64,000 nucleotides of DNA from Allobranchiibius sp. CTAmp26. Lineage in GTDB: Bacteria > Actinomycetota > Actinomycetes > Actinomycetales > Dermatophilaceae. The position numbers and the translations under genes are program-made. The first letter of the stretch is position 1; each line of letters begins with the position of its first letter. The notes under the pieces were generated by a model, which had not been told where the DNA came from, did no database searches, and saw only the letters and a list, made by a program, of their open reading frames with translations. Positions 18,413 to 27,104 of the stretch are shown one piece after another. Where the stretch lies: assembly GCF_017565405.1 (NCBI RefSeq), contig NZ_JAGEKR010000005.1:1-64000 (forward strand). Direction: 5' to 3'.

Positions 18413-20011
18413 TCAGTCATAGCGAGCCTCGGTCCACCACTGCTCGCCGCCGGCCAGCAGCAACCAGGCCTCGTTGTGGTCGTCGACGATCTGGAACCTG
18501 TTGACCGTCAACGGGTTCCGCCACCACCTCTGGTGGATCGGCCATGGTCCGGCCCATGCGGTGATCCGGCGCGCCGGGCCGTCGCCGAGACGCAGGGTGG
18601 CCGGCGGCATCGACAGGCCCCCGCGCCGGTCGACCCGCACCACGGCACCCTCGGCGTCGAGCACCACCGCGGGCCGGGCCTGCGCGAAGACGGTCGACGG
18701 CGCGGGCCCGGGCAGCGAACCCGGCCACGGCTGATCGGTACGACGCTGGGCGGACGTCGGGACCGCCTCACCCCACGGCCGCAGCACCCGACGTTCGTCG
18801 AGCAACCGGCCGCCGCCGACGCTGACCGACAGCACCGCGTCGTGCCCGAGGCGTGCCTGCAACTGGGTCACCGTGCGCACCACGTGCTCGTCCGGCCGGT
18901 CGCCCCACAGTCCCTCGGCGTGGTGGGACGCGCTCTCCAGCGACTCCGGCGCCATCGTCACCAGGGTGACGGCGTCGTACCGCTCGCTGGTCTCGGCGGA
19001 GAACTCATCGAGCTGCCACCGCACCCGGTCCAGCAGCTCGGCCCCGGTGAACTGCCACGGGTGGCGCCAGAGCCGCTCGTGCACCAGGCCCGTCTCCGTG
19101 TGCAGGGTGAGCCGGATCTGGTTGCAGACCAGGGCGTGCTCCATCAGTGCGGTGATGAGCCGGTCAACGGCAGGGGTGCACTGGGCGACCAGCGGCTCGA
19201 CGTCACCCACCGGCGGATCGCAGACGATCCGCACGTCGAGGTCGAGCGGCACCGACCGCGGGGAGATGGCCGGTGCGTCCTCGCCGCAGGCCAGCTGGTG
19301 GGCGCGCAGACCGGTGGCCCCGAAGCGCGCGTGCACGTCACCCCGAGGGAGTGCCGCGAATTCGCCGAGGTGGCGGATTCCCATGCGACGCAACATGTTC
19401 GGCATCCGGGCGTCGCCGACGGTCGAGCTGAGCACGGTCACCGGCAGGCCGGCCAGGAAGCGGGTGGAGCCGCCGGGCGGCACCTGCAGCCAGGGCACTT
19501 CACCGGTGGTGGTGTAGGCGGACTGCTCGGCCGCGAAGAGCCCGTCGGCCACGGCCACCCGTAGGTCGTGGTCGAACTCGTCCTGCACGGCGGCGGCCAG
19601 CGCATCGGCCGCCGCCGCCTCGCTGCCGTAGAACCGGGCGAGCCCGACGGCCCGCACCGCCGCCAGCCCCGGCCGGATCACCTGCACCAGTGGCGCACGC
19701 TGCTCGACGGTGCGCAACACCGGTTCGAAGGCGCGCTGCTCCACGCCAGGATCGTGGAGCAGGACCTGCAGGTCCGGGCAGCGCGCCTGGGCATGCCGGA
19801 TGCGCAGTCCCTCGGTGACGCCCTCGGCGGCGGCCGACGCCGAGCAGGCCACCACGATCCCCTTGGCCACGACCGCCAGGGCTGCATCGGCCGGTGCGCC
19901 GGCCGCCTCCTGCGCGGCGATCAGCGACCAGCCCGGCCACCAGAGGGCCAGAACCCGCACCGGCGTCGAGGTCGCCGGGAGCGCCCTGCTCATGCCGGTC
20001 ATCCCGGTCAT
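18413..20011 (-). CDS. imuB: Mutasome scaffold protein ImuB (catalytically dead Y-family polymerase-like)
   Basis: A 532-residue Y-family polymerase homologue that links DnaE2 to the sliding clamp. The family fold is recognisable (FYGSEAAAADALA, MPNMLRRMGIRHLGEFAALP), but the first catalytic block, normally DxDxFFAxVE, reads LALWWPGWSLIAAQE without the metal-binding acids, as known for ImuB. The ATG overlaps the imuA stop (ATGA). The N-terminus MTGMTGM offers three in-frame Met codons within seven residues. The C-terminal region with TLRLGDGPARRI and GPW is typical of the family. Confidence 0.93.
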   Translation of the reverse strand: MTGMTGMSRALPATSTPVRVLALWWPGWSLIAAQEAAGAPADAALAVVAKGIVVACSASAAAEGVTEGLRIRHAQARCPDLQVLLHDPGVEQRAFEPVLRTVEQRAPLVQVIRPGLAAVRAVGLARFYGSEAAAADALAAAVQDEFDHDLRVAVADGLFAAEQSAYTTTGEVPWLQVPPGGSTRFLAGLPVTVLSSTVGDARMPNMLRRMGIRHLGEFAALPRGDVHARFGATGLRAHQLACGEDAPAISPRSVPLDLDVRIVCDPPVGDVEPLVAQCTPAVDRLITALMEHALVCNQIRLTLHTETGLVHERLWRHPWQFTGAELLDRVRWQLDEFSAETSERYDAVTLVTMAPESLESASHHAEGLWGDRPDEHVVRTVTQLQARLGHDAVLSVSVGGGRLLDERRVLRPWGEAVPTSAQRRTDQPWPGSLPGPAPSTVFAQARPAVVLDAEGAVVRVDRRGGLSMPPATLRLGDGPARRITAWAGPWPIHQRWWRNPLTVNRFQIVDDHNEAWLLLAGGEQWWTEARYD

Positions 20012-20670
20012 GCCCGAACCGGCCAGTCGAGGTCGGCGGTACGCTGCCGGTGCCGCTCGGTGACGGTGATCTGCAACTGCTGGCGCACCAGGGCGCCGTA
20101 CCCCTGGCCCAGCCCGTCCCAGCCGGTCGTCACCGCCTCGATGTGCGCGGCCGCCCGTGGCCAGGCGCCGGCCACGACCATCGTCGTACGCCGGATGCGC
20201 AGCCGGGCGTGCAACCGCTCGACCTCACCCGGTGTCACGTGCGGCGGACGGGAGGTGAGGATCAGATCGGCGATCTCGGTCAGGGCGGCGACCACGCTCA
20301 CCCAGTCCTGCGACGAAGGGTGCGGCACCAGGACGAGCTTGCTCAGATCGGCACCCCACGCAGCTGCCGACTCCACTCCAAAATGCGGCAGTCCCACTGC
20401 GGCACACCAGGATCCAGCGCGAGTCGGCTCGGCCAGCAGGCCCATGGCCACGGTGGTCGAGCCGGAGAGGGTGTAGACGCTGCCGAGCCGCAACCCGGCA
20501 GGGAAACTACTGCGCAGATCGGCGTGCACCGGTACGCCGGACAGATCGGGCGTGGCACTCTGGCGGACCGGGCCGGCCTGCTTCTTCTGCCCGCCGGTCT
20601 CGCGCCGCAGCAGGTCGTGCAGGTGGGCGACCGTCTCGTCACGGGAGGTCACCGACGGGGAGTGCAGCAT
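20008..20670 (-). CDS. imuA: Mutasome accessory protein ImuA (actinobacterial type)
   Basis: A 220-residue RecA-like protein required with ImuB for damage-induced mutagenesis. The sequence is the divergent actinobacterial form (ImuA'), with SVYTLSGSTTVAMGLLAEPT in place of a canonical Walker A and a central LVLVPHPSSQDW strand. ATG 20670 is chosen over an in-frame GTG at 20688 because that GTG lies inside the LexA box and because the predicted -10 (GATCAT) ends 7 bases before ATG 20670, giving a leaderless mRNA. It is first in the imuA-imuB-dnaE2 operon. Confidence 0.85.
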   Translation of the reverse strand: MLHSPSVTSRDETVAHLHDLLRRETGGQKKQAGPVRQSATPDLSGVPVHADLRSSFPAGLRLGSVYTLSGSTTVAMGLLAEPTRAGSWCAAVGLPHFGVESAAAWGADLSKLVLVPHPSSQDWVSVVAALTEIADLILTSRPPHVTPGEVERLHARLRIRRTTMVVAGAWPRAAAHIEAVTTGWDGLGQGYGALVRQQLQITVTERHRQRTADLDWPVRA

Positions 20671-20680
20671 CCCTCCATGA

Positions 20681-20696
20681 TCGAACACGCGTTCGA
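20681..20696. promoter_or_regulatory. LexA (SOS) box of the mutasome operon
   Basis: TCGAACACGCGTTCGA is a perfect match to the actinobacterial SOS box TCGAAC-N4-GTTCGA. It sits between a TTGCGT -35 (20702-20707, minus strand) and a GATCAT -10 (20677-20682), spaced by 17 bases, so LexA bound here would block the imuA promoter. The box ends 24 bases before the -10 of the divergent RibD-like gene. Confidence 0.93.
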
Positions 20697-20719
20697 AAGA
20701 CGCAAGTGGTGCGTCCTAC

Positions 20720-20725
20720 TAGCGT
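20720..20725 (+). promoter_or_regulatory. Putative -10 box (TAGCGT), leaderless start
   Basis: TAGCGT is followed by 6 bases and the ATG at 20732. The expected -35 position directly abuts the LexA box of the divergent mutasome operon. Confidence 0.45.
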
Positions 20726-20731
20726 GACGTC

Positions 20732-21283
20732 ATGCTGCTCTACTCCATCGGCGCCTCGATGGATGGTTTCATCGCCGACCGACAGGGCGCCTTCGACTGG
20801 TCGGCGCCGAGCGATGAACTGTTCGGCTTCCACCTGGATCGCGTGCGCGAGCTCGGCGCCCACCTGTGCGGTCGCAGGCTCTACGAGACCATGCTGGTCT
20901 GGGAGACCGACCCGTCCCTGCGCGAGAGCGAGCTCTATGCGACGTTCGCCGACGTCTGGTCCGCCCTGCCCAAGACCGTCTTCAGCCACACGCTCGAGCA
21001 TGTCCAGGGCAACGCCCGGCTCGCCGAGGGGTCGGTGGCCGACGAGATCGCCGCGGCGATCGCCGCGACCGACAGGGACATCGAGATCGGCGGCGCCGGC
21101 CTGGCAGCCCAGGCGATCGAGCTCGACCTCGTCGACGAGTTCCGCATCTTCCGCTACCCGATCATCGTCGGCGGCGGCACCCCGTTGCTGCCGCCGGTCA
21201 CCACGGATCTGCGGCTGGACCTGATCGAGACCAGAACGTTCGGCCCGGTGGTCTACGAGCGCTACGCCCGCGTCCGCGAATAG
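20732..21283 (+). CDS. Dihydrofolate reductase family protein (RibD C-terminal-like)
   Basis: A 183-residue reductase-fold protein. It starts with the SIGASMDGFIAD motif and has GGAGLAAQAIELDLVDEFRIF and PIIVGGGTPLLPP, all typical of the RibD_C/DHFR-like family found widely in actinobacteria. NADPH binding is expected; the substrate is unknown. No Shine-Dalgarno; leaderless by the TAGCGT box. It is divergent from imuA and could share SOS input through the adjacent LexA box. Confidence 0.85.
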   Translation: MLLYSIGASMDGFIADRQGAFDWSAPSDELFGFHLDRVRELGAHLCGRRLYETMLVWETDPSLRESELYATFADVWSALPKTVFSHTLEHVQGNARLAEGSVADEIAAAIAATDRDIEIGGAGLAAQAIELDLVDEFRIFRYPIIVGGGTPLLPPVTTDLRLDLIETRTFGPVVYERYARVRE

Positions 21284-21289
21284 CGCAGG

Positions 21290-21802
21290 TCAGGCCTCGG
21301 TCGACGCGGTCGGCCGGCGGGACAGTTCCCCGTCCAGGCGCAGCAGCCCCGGTCCGTCGTTGTCGATCAGCTTCAGGCGGCCGATGATCCCGTCGACGGT
21401 CGCCTCTTCCTCGATCTGCTCGGCCAGGAACCAGTCGAGCAGCGGCCGGGAGTCAAGGTCGCCCTCGGCTTCGGCGGTCCGGTAGAGCTCCCGGATGGAG
21501 GCGGACACCTTCTGCTCGTGCTGGAGGGCGAGCTCGAAGCAGTGCTGCACGGAGGTGATGGGCTCGGTGCCCGGGCCCTCGATGGTCCCGATGACCGGGC
21601 GGTTGTCGCGGTCGCTGACGTGATCGATGAACTTGTTGGCGTGCACGATCTCCTCGTCCGCCTGGTGCCGCAACCACGCGGCGACCCCCGGGAGGTCCAT
21701 GTCCTCCATCTCGATCGCCAGCTGCCGATAGACGATCGAGGCCCGGAACTCCAGGGTGATCTGCGCGCTGAATGCCGTCTCGAGGGTGTCGCTCATCTTC
21801 AT
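21290..21802 (-). CDS. Ferritin (Ftn/BfrB-like, non-heme)
   Basis: A 170-residue iron-storage protein forming a four-helix bundle and, by family, a 24-mer shell. Ferroxidase ligands are visible: Glu in QITLEFRAS, ExxH in ADEEIVHANKF, the Glu of HEQKVS and Gln in FLAEQIEEEA. ATG 21802 is preferred over an in-frame upstream codon at 21820 because TAAGGT (21810-21815) ends 7 bases before it. It is convergent with the RibD-like gene, 6 bases apart. The final 15 residues (RRPTASTEA) look like a disordered tail. Confidence 0.9.
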   Translation of the reverse strand: MKMSDTLETAFSAQITLEFRASIVYRQLAIEMEDMDLPGVAAWLRHQADEEIVHANKFIDHVSDRDNRPVIGTIEGPGTEPITSVQHCFELALQHEQKVSASIRELYRTAEAEGDLDSRPLLDWFLAEQIEEEATVDGIIGRLKLIDNDGPGLLRLDGELSRRPTASTEA

Positions 21803-21809
21803 GCGTCCG

Positions 21810-21815
21810 ACCTTA
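21810..21815 (-). promoter_or_regulatory. Putative -10 box (TAAGGT), leaderless start
   Basis: Minus-strand TAAGGT lies 7 bases before the ferritin ATG at 21802. No clear iron-box operator is visible nearby. Confidence 0.4.
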
Positions 21816-21908
21816 GGCACCCCCCAGGTCTGTGACCAGGCAGCCTACGCTCGCCGGCCACCCGGAAAGGCGCTCGCGACCTCGCACGCAGCGCGTCAGG
21901 ATGGCGGC

Positions 21909-22802
21909 GTGATGCATGAGGGGCAGGTGCGCATCGACCCGGCGCTCGTCGCAGACCTGGTCGGCGCCCAGCACCCGGCGTACGCCGGACCGCCGGTCCG
22001 AGAGGTGCACTCCGGTGGCACCGAGAACGCCGTGTTCCGGCTGGGGGAGCGGCATGCCGCCCGGCTTCCGCTGCACGAGGGATCGGTGCCGAGTCTGCTG
22101 AAGGAGATCCGGTGGGGGCGGGCCTTCTCGGCGGGCGCCACGCTCGAGACGCCGATGGTCGAGGTGGTGGGCGCGCCCGGCGGCGGCTATCCGTATCCGT
22201 GGTCGATCGTGCGGTGGCTGCCGGGCAGCGACGGGCAGGACGACGCCGTCGGTGACAGCGAGCAGGCGGCCACCGCGCTGGCAGGGTGTGTGCGGTCGCT
22301 GTGGTCGCACTCGGAGAACGCGCCGTCGGCGGGCGCGATCGGAGGATCGCGTGGCGGGCCGATCGAGCTGCGGGACAGTGACTTTCGCGACGCGCTGTCC
22401 CGCTGCGCCGGGCTGACCGACACCGCACGCGTGGGCGAGATCTGGAAGGCGGCGCTCGCGGCACCGGCGTGGGACGGACATCCGGTGTGGTTGCACGCCG
22501 ACCTGATCCCCAGCAACCTGCTCGTCCGCGACGGACGCCTGGTCGGCTTGCTCGACCTCGGCGCGATGGCGACGGGAGATCCGGCGTACGACGTCACCGC
22601 CGCCTGGTTCGTCTTCGACGGTCCGCGGCGCGCCGTCTACCTACGAGAACTGGGCGTCGACGTCGATGGGCCGGTCTGGTCGCGCGCACGCGGCCTCGCC
22701 GTCTCCCAGGCCGTCATCGCCCTGCCTTACTACCTGCACACCAACCCCGTGATGGTCGCCATGGCCCGGCGATGCCTGGCCGAGGTACTCGCCGAGCCCT
22801 GA
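21909..22802 (+). CDS. Aminoglycoside phosphotransferase (APH) family kinase
   Basis: A 297-residue protein-kinase-fold phosphotransferase. Catalytic loop WLHADLIPSNLLV (with the HxD and Asn) and the metal-binding LLDLGAMATGDPAYD are clear; the N-lobe shows VHSGGTENAVFRLG. Family members phosphorylate aminoglycosides, macrolides or small metabolites; the true substrate cannot be told. GTG 21909 is 6 bases after a CAGGAT box, a leaderless arrangement; ATG 21912 is the alternative. It is divergent from ferritin. Confidence 0.85.
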   Translation: MMHEGQVRIDPALVADLVGAQHPAYAGPPVREVHSGGTENAVFRLGERHAARLPLHEGSVPSLLKEIRWGRAFSAGATLETPMVEVVGAPGGGYPYPWSIVRWLPGSDGQDDAVGDSEQAATALAGCVRSLWSHSENAPSAGAIGGSRGGPIELRDSDFRDALSRCAGLTDTARVGEIWKAALAAPAWDGHPVWLHADLIPSNLLVRDGRLVGLLDLGAMATGDPAYDVTAAWFVFDGPRRAVYLRELGVDVDGPVWSRARGLAVSQAVIALPYYLHTNPVMVAMARRCLAEVLAEP

Positions 22803-22817
22803 GCCTCTGCCGAGATG

Positions 22818-23516
22818 TCAGGTGGTCGGCGGCAGCACCGACTGCTGGCTGGGCAGCTCGTCCTGGCGCACCAAGCCCACCGGGCAGGTCAGCCCGTTGG
22901 GGCCGTGGTTGCAGTAGCCGCCGGGGTTCTTGTGCAGGTACTGCTGGTGGTAGGCCTCGGCGTAGTAGAACTCACCGGCCGGCGCGAGTTCGGTGCTGAT
23001 CTCGCCGTGGCCGTGCTCGGTGAGCACCTGCTGGAACGCCTCGCGCGTCGCCTTCGCGGCGGCCTCCTGCTCGGGCGTGGTCCAGTAGATCGCCGAGCGG
23101 TACTGCGTGCCGACGTCGTTGCCCTGGCGGTACTTGGTCGTCGAGTCGTGGTTCTCCCAGAAGATCTTGAGCAGGTGCTCCGCGTCCGTCTGCTTCGGGT
23201 CGTAGGCGATGAGCACGGCCTCGGTGTGTCCCGTCCGGCCGGTGCACGTCTCCTCGTACGACGGGTTCGGGGTGAAGCCGCCGAGGTACCCGACGGCGGT
23301 GGTCACCACGCCCGGCGCCTGCCAGAAGAAGCGCTCGGCGCCCCAGAAGCAGCCCATCGCGACGTACAGCACCTGCGTGCCGTCCGGCCAGGGGCCCTTC
23401 AACGGCGTGCCGAGGACCGCGTGCGTCGCGGGCACGTGCTCCATCGGGGTCGGGCGCCCGGGGAGCGCCTCGTCGGGGGAGACCATCGTGCCAACTCGTC
23501 CAAAACCGAAGATCAT
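22818..23516 (-). CDS. msrA: Peptide-methionine (S)-S-oxide reductase MsrA
   Basis: A 232-residue enzyme that repairs oxidised methionine. The catalytic motif GCFWGAE has nucleophile Cys56; [17 protein letters not shown] and the [15 protein letters not shown] block follow, and the C-terminal [15 protein letters not shown] holds the resolving cysteines. The N-terminal 45 residues ([24 protein letters not shown]) match the longer actinobacterial MsrA form, which supports ATG 23516. It is divergent from glyS. Confidence 0.92.
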   Translation of the reverse strand: MIFGFGRVGTMVSPDEALPGRPTPMEHVPATHAVLGTPLKGPWPDGTQVLYVAMGCFWGAERFFWQAPGVVTTAVGYLGGFTPNPSYEETCTGRTGHTEAVLIAYDPKQTDAEHLLKIFWENHDSTTKYRQGNDVGTQYRSAIYWTTPEQEAAAKATREAFQQVLTEHGHGEISTELAPAGEFYYAEAYHQQYLHKNPGGYCNHGPNGLTCPVGLVRQDELPSQQSVLPPTT

Positions 23517-23605
23517 GCCCCCTACAACGACCGGGGCCGCGTAAACCTTCCGCAGAGAACCCCCACGTCGACGCGAACCGATTCGGCGGCGTCGCCGCCC
23601 GTCGA

Positions 23606-23611
23606 TAGCCT
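23606..23611 (+). promoter_or_regulatory. Putative -10 box (TAGCCT), leaderless start
   Basis: TAGCCT is 7 bases before the GTG at 23619 and supports that codon as the start of the glycyl-tRNA synthetase. No -35 match at the normal distance. Confidence 0.45.
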
Positions 23612-23618
23612 TGCGCAC

Positions 23619-26600
23619 GTGCTGACCGTGCAAGACGCCCTGCTCACCCTGCAGAAGTTCTGGACCGACCGTGGCTGCATGGTGGTCCAACCGTTCAACA
23701 CCGAGGTGGGTGCGGGCACCATGAACCCCGCCACCCTGCTGCGGGTGCTCGGACCCGAGCCGTGGCGCGTGGCGTACGTCGAGCCGAGCGTCCGCCCGGA
23801 CGACAGCCGGTACGGCGAGAATCCCAACCGCCTCCAGCAGCACACCCAGTTCCAGGTCATCCTCAAGCCCGACCCGGGCAACCCGCAGGAGCTCTATCTG
23901 GAGTCCCTGGCCGCGCTCGGCATCGACCTGCACGCGCACGACGTGCGCTTCGTGGAGGACAACTGGGCCCAGCCGGCGATCGGCGCGTGGGGCCTTGGCT
24001 GGGAGGTATGGCTGGACGGCATGGAGGTCACCCAGTTCACCTACTTCCAGCAGGTCGGCGGTCAGAACCTCGACCCGGTGAGCGTGGAGCTGACCTACGG
24101 CATCGAGCGGATCATGATGGCCCAGCAGGGCGTCAGCCACTTCAAGGACATGCTCTACGCCCCGGGCATCACCTACGGCGAGGCGTTCGGCCAGCAGGAG
24201 TTCGAGATGTCGAGGTACTACCTCGACGACGCCGACGTGACGACCAATCGCGAGCTGTTCGAGCGCTACACGGCAGAGGCTCGGCGGATGGTCGAGGCCC
24301 GCCTGCCGGTGCCGGCGCACACCTATGTGCTGAAGAGCAGCCACGCCTTCAACGTGCTGGACTCCCGCGGCGCGATCTCGACGACCGAACGCGCGCAGGC
24401 GTTCTCGACGATGCGAGCGCTCGCCCGCGACGTCGCGGCCCTGTGGGTCGAGCGCCGGGCCGAGCTGGACTACCCGCTGCTGAAATCCGACGCCGCACCG
24501 GTCCTGCCCGGCGCCGCGGTCATGCCGCCCCACGAGGGTGAGCAGGAGGACACCGCGGTCGCCGCCGACGCGGCGGCCGAGGATTTCGCGTTCGAGCTCG
24601 GTGTGGAGGAGCTGCCGCCGCACGTCGTCGGACAGGCGGTCGAGCAGGTCCGCGGCCTGCTCACCGACGGTCTCGCGGCCAGCCGGCTCACGTACGGCGA
24701 GGTGTCGGTGCTCGGCACCCCGCGCCGGATCGTCGCCCATGTGCGGGAGGTCTCCGCCCACGAGCCCGACGCGCAGACGCTGCGCAAGGGCCCCAAGGTC
24801 GGCGCCGCGTACGACGACGAGGGCAACCCCACCAAGGCCGCTCAGGGCTTCGCGCGCGGCCAGAAGGTCGACGTGGCCGACCTCGTCCGCGCCGAGTTCG
24901 ACGGTGCCGAACACGTCGCGGTGCGCGTCGACCAGCCGGGCCGCGACGCGCTGGCCGTCCTCGGCGATCTCGTCGCCACGACGGTGGGCGAGTTGCGCGC
25001 CGATCGCAACATGCGCTGGTCCGACCCCGAGCTGACCTACAGCCGTCCCATCCGCTGGGTCGTCGCGCTCTGGGGTGCGCAGTTGGTGCCGGCGCAGGTG
25101 TCCGGCCTGCGCACCGGCCGCACGACGTACACCCAGCGCGGGGACGCCGACCCCCTGGTGCGCATCGACAATGCTCAGACGCTCGTGCCGATCCTGGCCG
25201 AACGGGGCATCGTGCTGGACGCCGCCGAGCGCCGCCGCTCGGTGGTCGCCCAGGCGTCCGCACTCGCCGCGACCGTCGGCGGGATCGTGGACTTCGAGGG
25301 CGAGGCAGCCCTGGTCGACGAGATCACCAACCTGGTCGAGCAGCCGCGCGGGATCCTCGGCAGCTTCGAGGAGCGCTACCTGCAGCTGCCCGAGCAGATC
25401 CTGACCACGGTCATGCGCAAGCACCAGCGATACCTGCCGGTGCGGGCCGCCGACGGGTCGCTGCGCCCCTTCTTCGTCACCATGGCGAACGGCGTGTGCG
25501 ACGACGACGTGGTCCGCGAGGGCAACGAGAAGGTACTGCGCGCGCGGTACGACGACGCGGCGTTCTTCTACGACGCGGACCTGCAGACCCCGCTCGCCGA
25601 CCTGCGGGCGGGCATCGGCAAGCTCACCTTCGAGAACCGGCTGGGTTCGGTGGCGCAGCGCGCCGACCGGATCGCCGACGTGGCGGCCGCGCTGGCCGGT
25701 GAGGTCGCGCTCGGCCCCGACGACCGGGCGACGCTCACCCGCGCGGGCGAGCTGGCCAAGTTCGACCTGGCGTCGCAGATGGTCATCGAGCTGTCCTCCC
25801 TGGCCGGCACCATGGCGCGGGAGTACGCGCTCCGTGCCGACGAGAGCCCGGCCGTCGCCGACGCCCTGGCCGAGATGGAACAGCCGCGCAGCGCCGGCGG
25901 CGAGGTGCCCCGCAGCGCCCCCGGTGCGATGCTCGCACTCGCCGACCGCTTCGACCTGCTGGCGGCGATGTTCGCCCTCGGCGCCAAGCCGACCGGTTCG
26001 TCCGACCCGTTCGCGTTGCGCCGCGCGGCTCTCGGTGTCATCAGCATCCTGCGCGCGCACGACACGCTGGCGAAGATCACCGTCGACACGGGCCTCGCCG
26101 CCGCGGCGGCGAGGCTGCGTGAGCAGGGGATCGATGTCAGCGACGAATCCGTCTCCGCGGCCAAGGAGTTCACTCTCGGCCGGCTGACGCAGCAGCTGCG
26201 CGACGAGGGCGTTGACGCGAGGCTCGCCGATGCCGTGGCCCCTCTCGCCGCGTCGCCGGGCACGGCTCAGGCCGCCCTGCGCGACATCGAGCGGGCACGC
26301 ACCGACCCTGCGTTGGCGACGCTGGTGGAGGCGGTCCAGCGGATCACCCGCATCGTGCCCGCGGGCACGGCGGCGGCGTACGACGCGAGCGCGCTGGTCG
26401 ACCCGGCCGAGGTGGATCTCGAGCGCATGGTGTCGCACCTGCCGGACCACCGCGTCGACGGCATCCCCGCATGGCTTCCGGACGCGACCGCGCTGGTGCA
26501 GCCCCTGACCCGGTTCTTCGACGAGGTGCTGGTGATGGCTCCGGACGAGCGACTGCGCGCGGCCCGTCTGGGTCTGCTGCAGACGATCGTCGAGCGAGCG

Positions 26601-26642
26601 CCGGACGGCATCGACTGGCAGGCGCTCAACTCGGCCCTGTGA
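23619..26642 (+). CDS. glyQS: Glycyl-tRNA synthetase, alpha and beta subunits fused in one chain
   Basis: A 1007-residue class II synthetase attaching glycine to tRNA-Gly. Residues 1-290 are the bacterial alpha subunit ([51 protein letters not shown]). An acidic, Ala-rich linker follows, and from residue 322 the beta subunit ([49 protein letters not shown]). In most bacteria these are separate genes glyQ and glyS, and mycobacteria use the unrelated alpha2 enzyme, so the fusion is notable. No frameshift or stop interrupts the join. Start is GTG 23619, leaderless by TAGCCT. Confidence 0.93.
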   Translation: MLTVQDALLTLQKFWTDRGCMVVQPFNTEVGAGTMNPATLLRVLGPEPWRVAYVEPSVRPDDSRYGENPNRLQQHTQFQVILKPDPGNPQELYLESLAALGIDLHAHDVRFVEDNWAQPAIGAWGLGWEVWLDGMEVTQFTYFQQVGGQNLDPVSVELTYGIERIMMAQQGVSHFKDMLYAPGITYGEAFGQQEFEMSRYYLDDADVTTNRELFERYTAEARRMVEARLPVPAHTYVLKSSHAFNVLDSRGAISTTERAQAFSTMRALARDVAALWVERRAELDYPLLKSDAAPVLPGAAVMPPHEGEQEDTAVAADAAAEDFAFELGVEELPPHVVGQAVEQVRGLLTDGLAASRLTYGEVSVLGTPRRIVAHVREVSAHEPDAQTLRKGPKVGAAYDDEGNPTKAAQGFARGQKVDVADLVRAEFDGAEHVAVRVDQPGRDALAVLGDLVATTVGELRADRNMRWSDPELTYSRPIRWVVALWGAQLVPAQVSGLRTGRTTYTQRGDADPLVRIDNAQTLVPILAERGIVLDAAERRRSVVAQASALAATVGGIVDFEGEAALVDEITNLVEQPRGILGSFEERYLQLPEQILTTVMRKHQRYLPVRAADGSLRPFFVTMANGVCDDDVVREGNEKVLRARYDDAAFFYDADLQTPLADLRAGIGKLTFENRLGSVAQRADRIADVAAALAGEVALGPDDRATLTRAGELAKFDLASQMVIELSSLAGTMAREYALRADESPAVADALAEMEQPRSAGGEVPRSAPGAMLALADRFDLLAAMFALGAKPTGSSDPFALRRAALGVISILRAHDTLAKITVDTGLAAAAARLREQGIDVSDESVSAAKEFTLGRLTQQLRDEGVDARLADAVAPLAASPGTAQAALRDIERARTDPALATLVEAVQRITRIVPAGTAAAYDASALVDPAEVDLERMVSHLPDHRVDGIPAWLPDATALVQPLTRFFDEVLVMAPDERLRAARLGLLQTIVERAPDGIDWQALNSAL

Positions 26643-26660
26643 CGGCGGCGAAGTAACCCG

Positions 26661-26689
26661 TTGTCCTGCGGGTGCTCGGCTGGCAGCCT
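26661..26689 (+). promoter_or_regulatory. Putative promoter TTGTCC-17-CAGCCT
   Basis: A -35-like TTGTCC (26661-26666) and -10-like CAGCCT (26684-26689) with ideal spacing; the ATG at 26696 follows 6 bases later. Confidence 0.45.
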
Positions 26690-26695
26690 GCTGCC

Positions 26696-27076
26696 ATGGC
26701 TTCCCGCGCATCCAACTTCTGCATCGACGCTGCCGACCCCTACACCCAGACCCGGTGGTGGGCGCAGGTCCTGGACGACTTCGTCATCGACCCCGAGGAC
26801 GACGGGGACCCCGACGCCGAGGAGGACGGGCTGCGCGGTCCCGACGACCGGTTCCTGCTCTTCCTGAAGGTGCCCGAGCCCAAGACGGTCAAGAACCGGA
26901 TGCACCTGTGCATCCGCCCCCTCGACACCAGTCGTGACGAGGAGATCGACCGCATCCTGGCTCTGGGGGCCTCCCTGGCCGACGACCGCCGCAACGGTGA
27001 CAAGGGGTGGGCCGTGCTCGCCGATCCCGAGGGCAACGAGTTCTGCGTGCTGTCCCCGTACCGGCCCGGCGACTGA
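26696..27076 (+). CDS. VOC (glyoxalase/bleomycin resistance) superfamily protein
   Basis: A 126-residue small beta-alpha-beta-beta protein. It opens with [20 protein letters not shown], has [10 protein letters not shown] at mid-length and ends with [18 protein letters not shown], the typical glyoxalase-like half-motif. No enzyme activity can be assigned. A leaderless start at ATG 26696 is supported by the promoter just before it. The gene lies 53 bases after glyS. Confidence 0.82.
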   Translation: MASRASNFCIDAADPYTQTRWWAQVLDDFVIDPEDDGDPDAEEDGLRGPDDRFLLFLKVPEPKTVKNRMHLCIRPLDTSRDEEIDRILALGASLADDRRNGDKGWAVLADPEGNEFCVLSPYRPGD

Positions 27077-27091
27077 CAGCACGCACGGTCG

Positions 27092-27097
27092 TAGCCT
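27092..27097 (+). promoter_or_regulatory. Putative -10 box (TAGCCT), leaderless start
   Basis: TAGCCT is 7 bases before ATG 27105 of metB, the same box and spacing as for glyS. Confidence 0.45.
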
Positions 27098-27104
27098 TGC
27101 CGAC

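Noticed and set aside
18413-20011. An active DinB/Pol IV polymerase
   Set aside because: The catalytic acids of the first Y-family motif are replaced and the gene sits between imuA and dnaE2, the ImuB context.
20671-20688. GTG 20688 as start of imuA
   Set aside because: It lies inside the LexA box and would be upstream of the predicted transcription start; ATG 20670 fits the -10 spacing.
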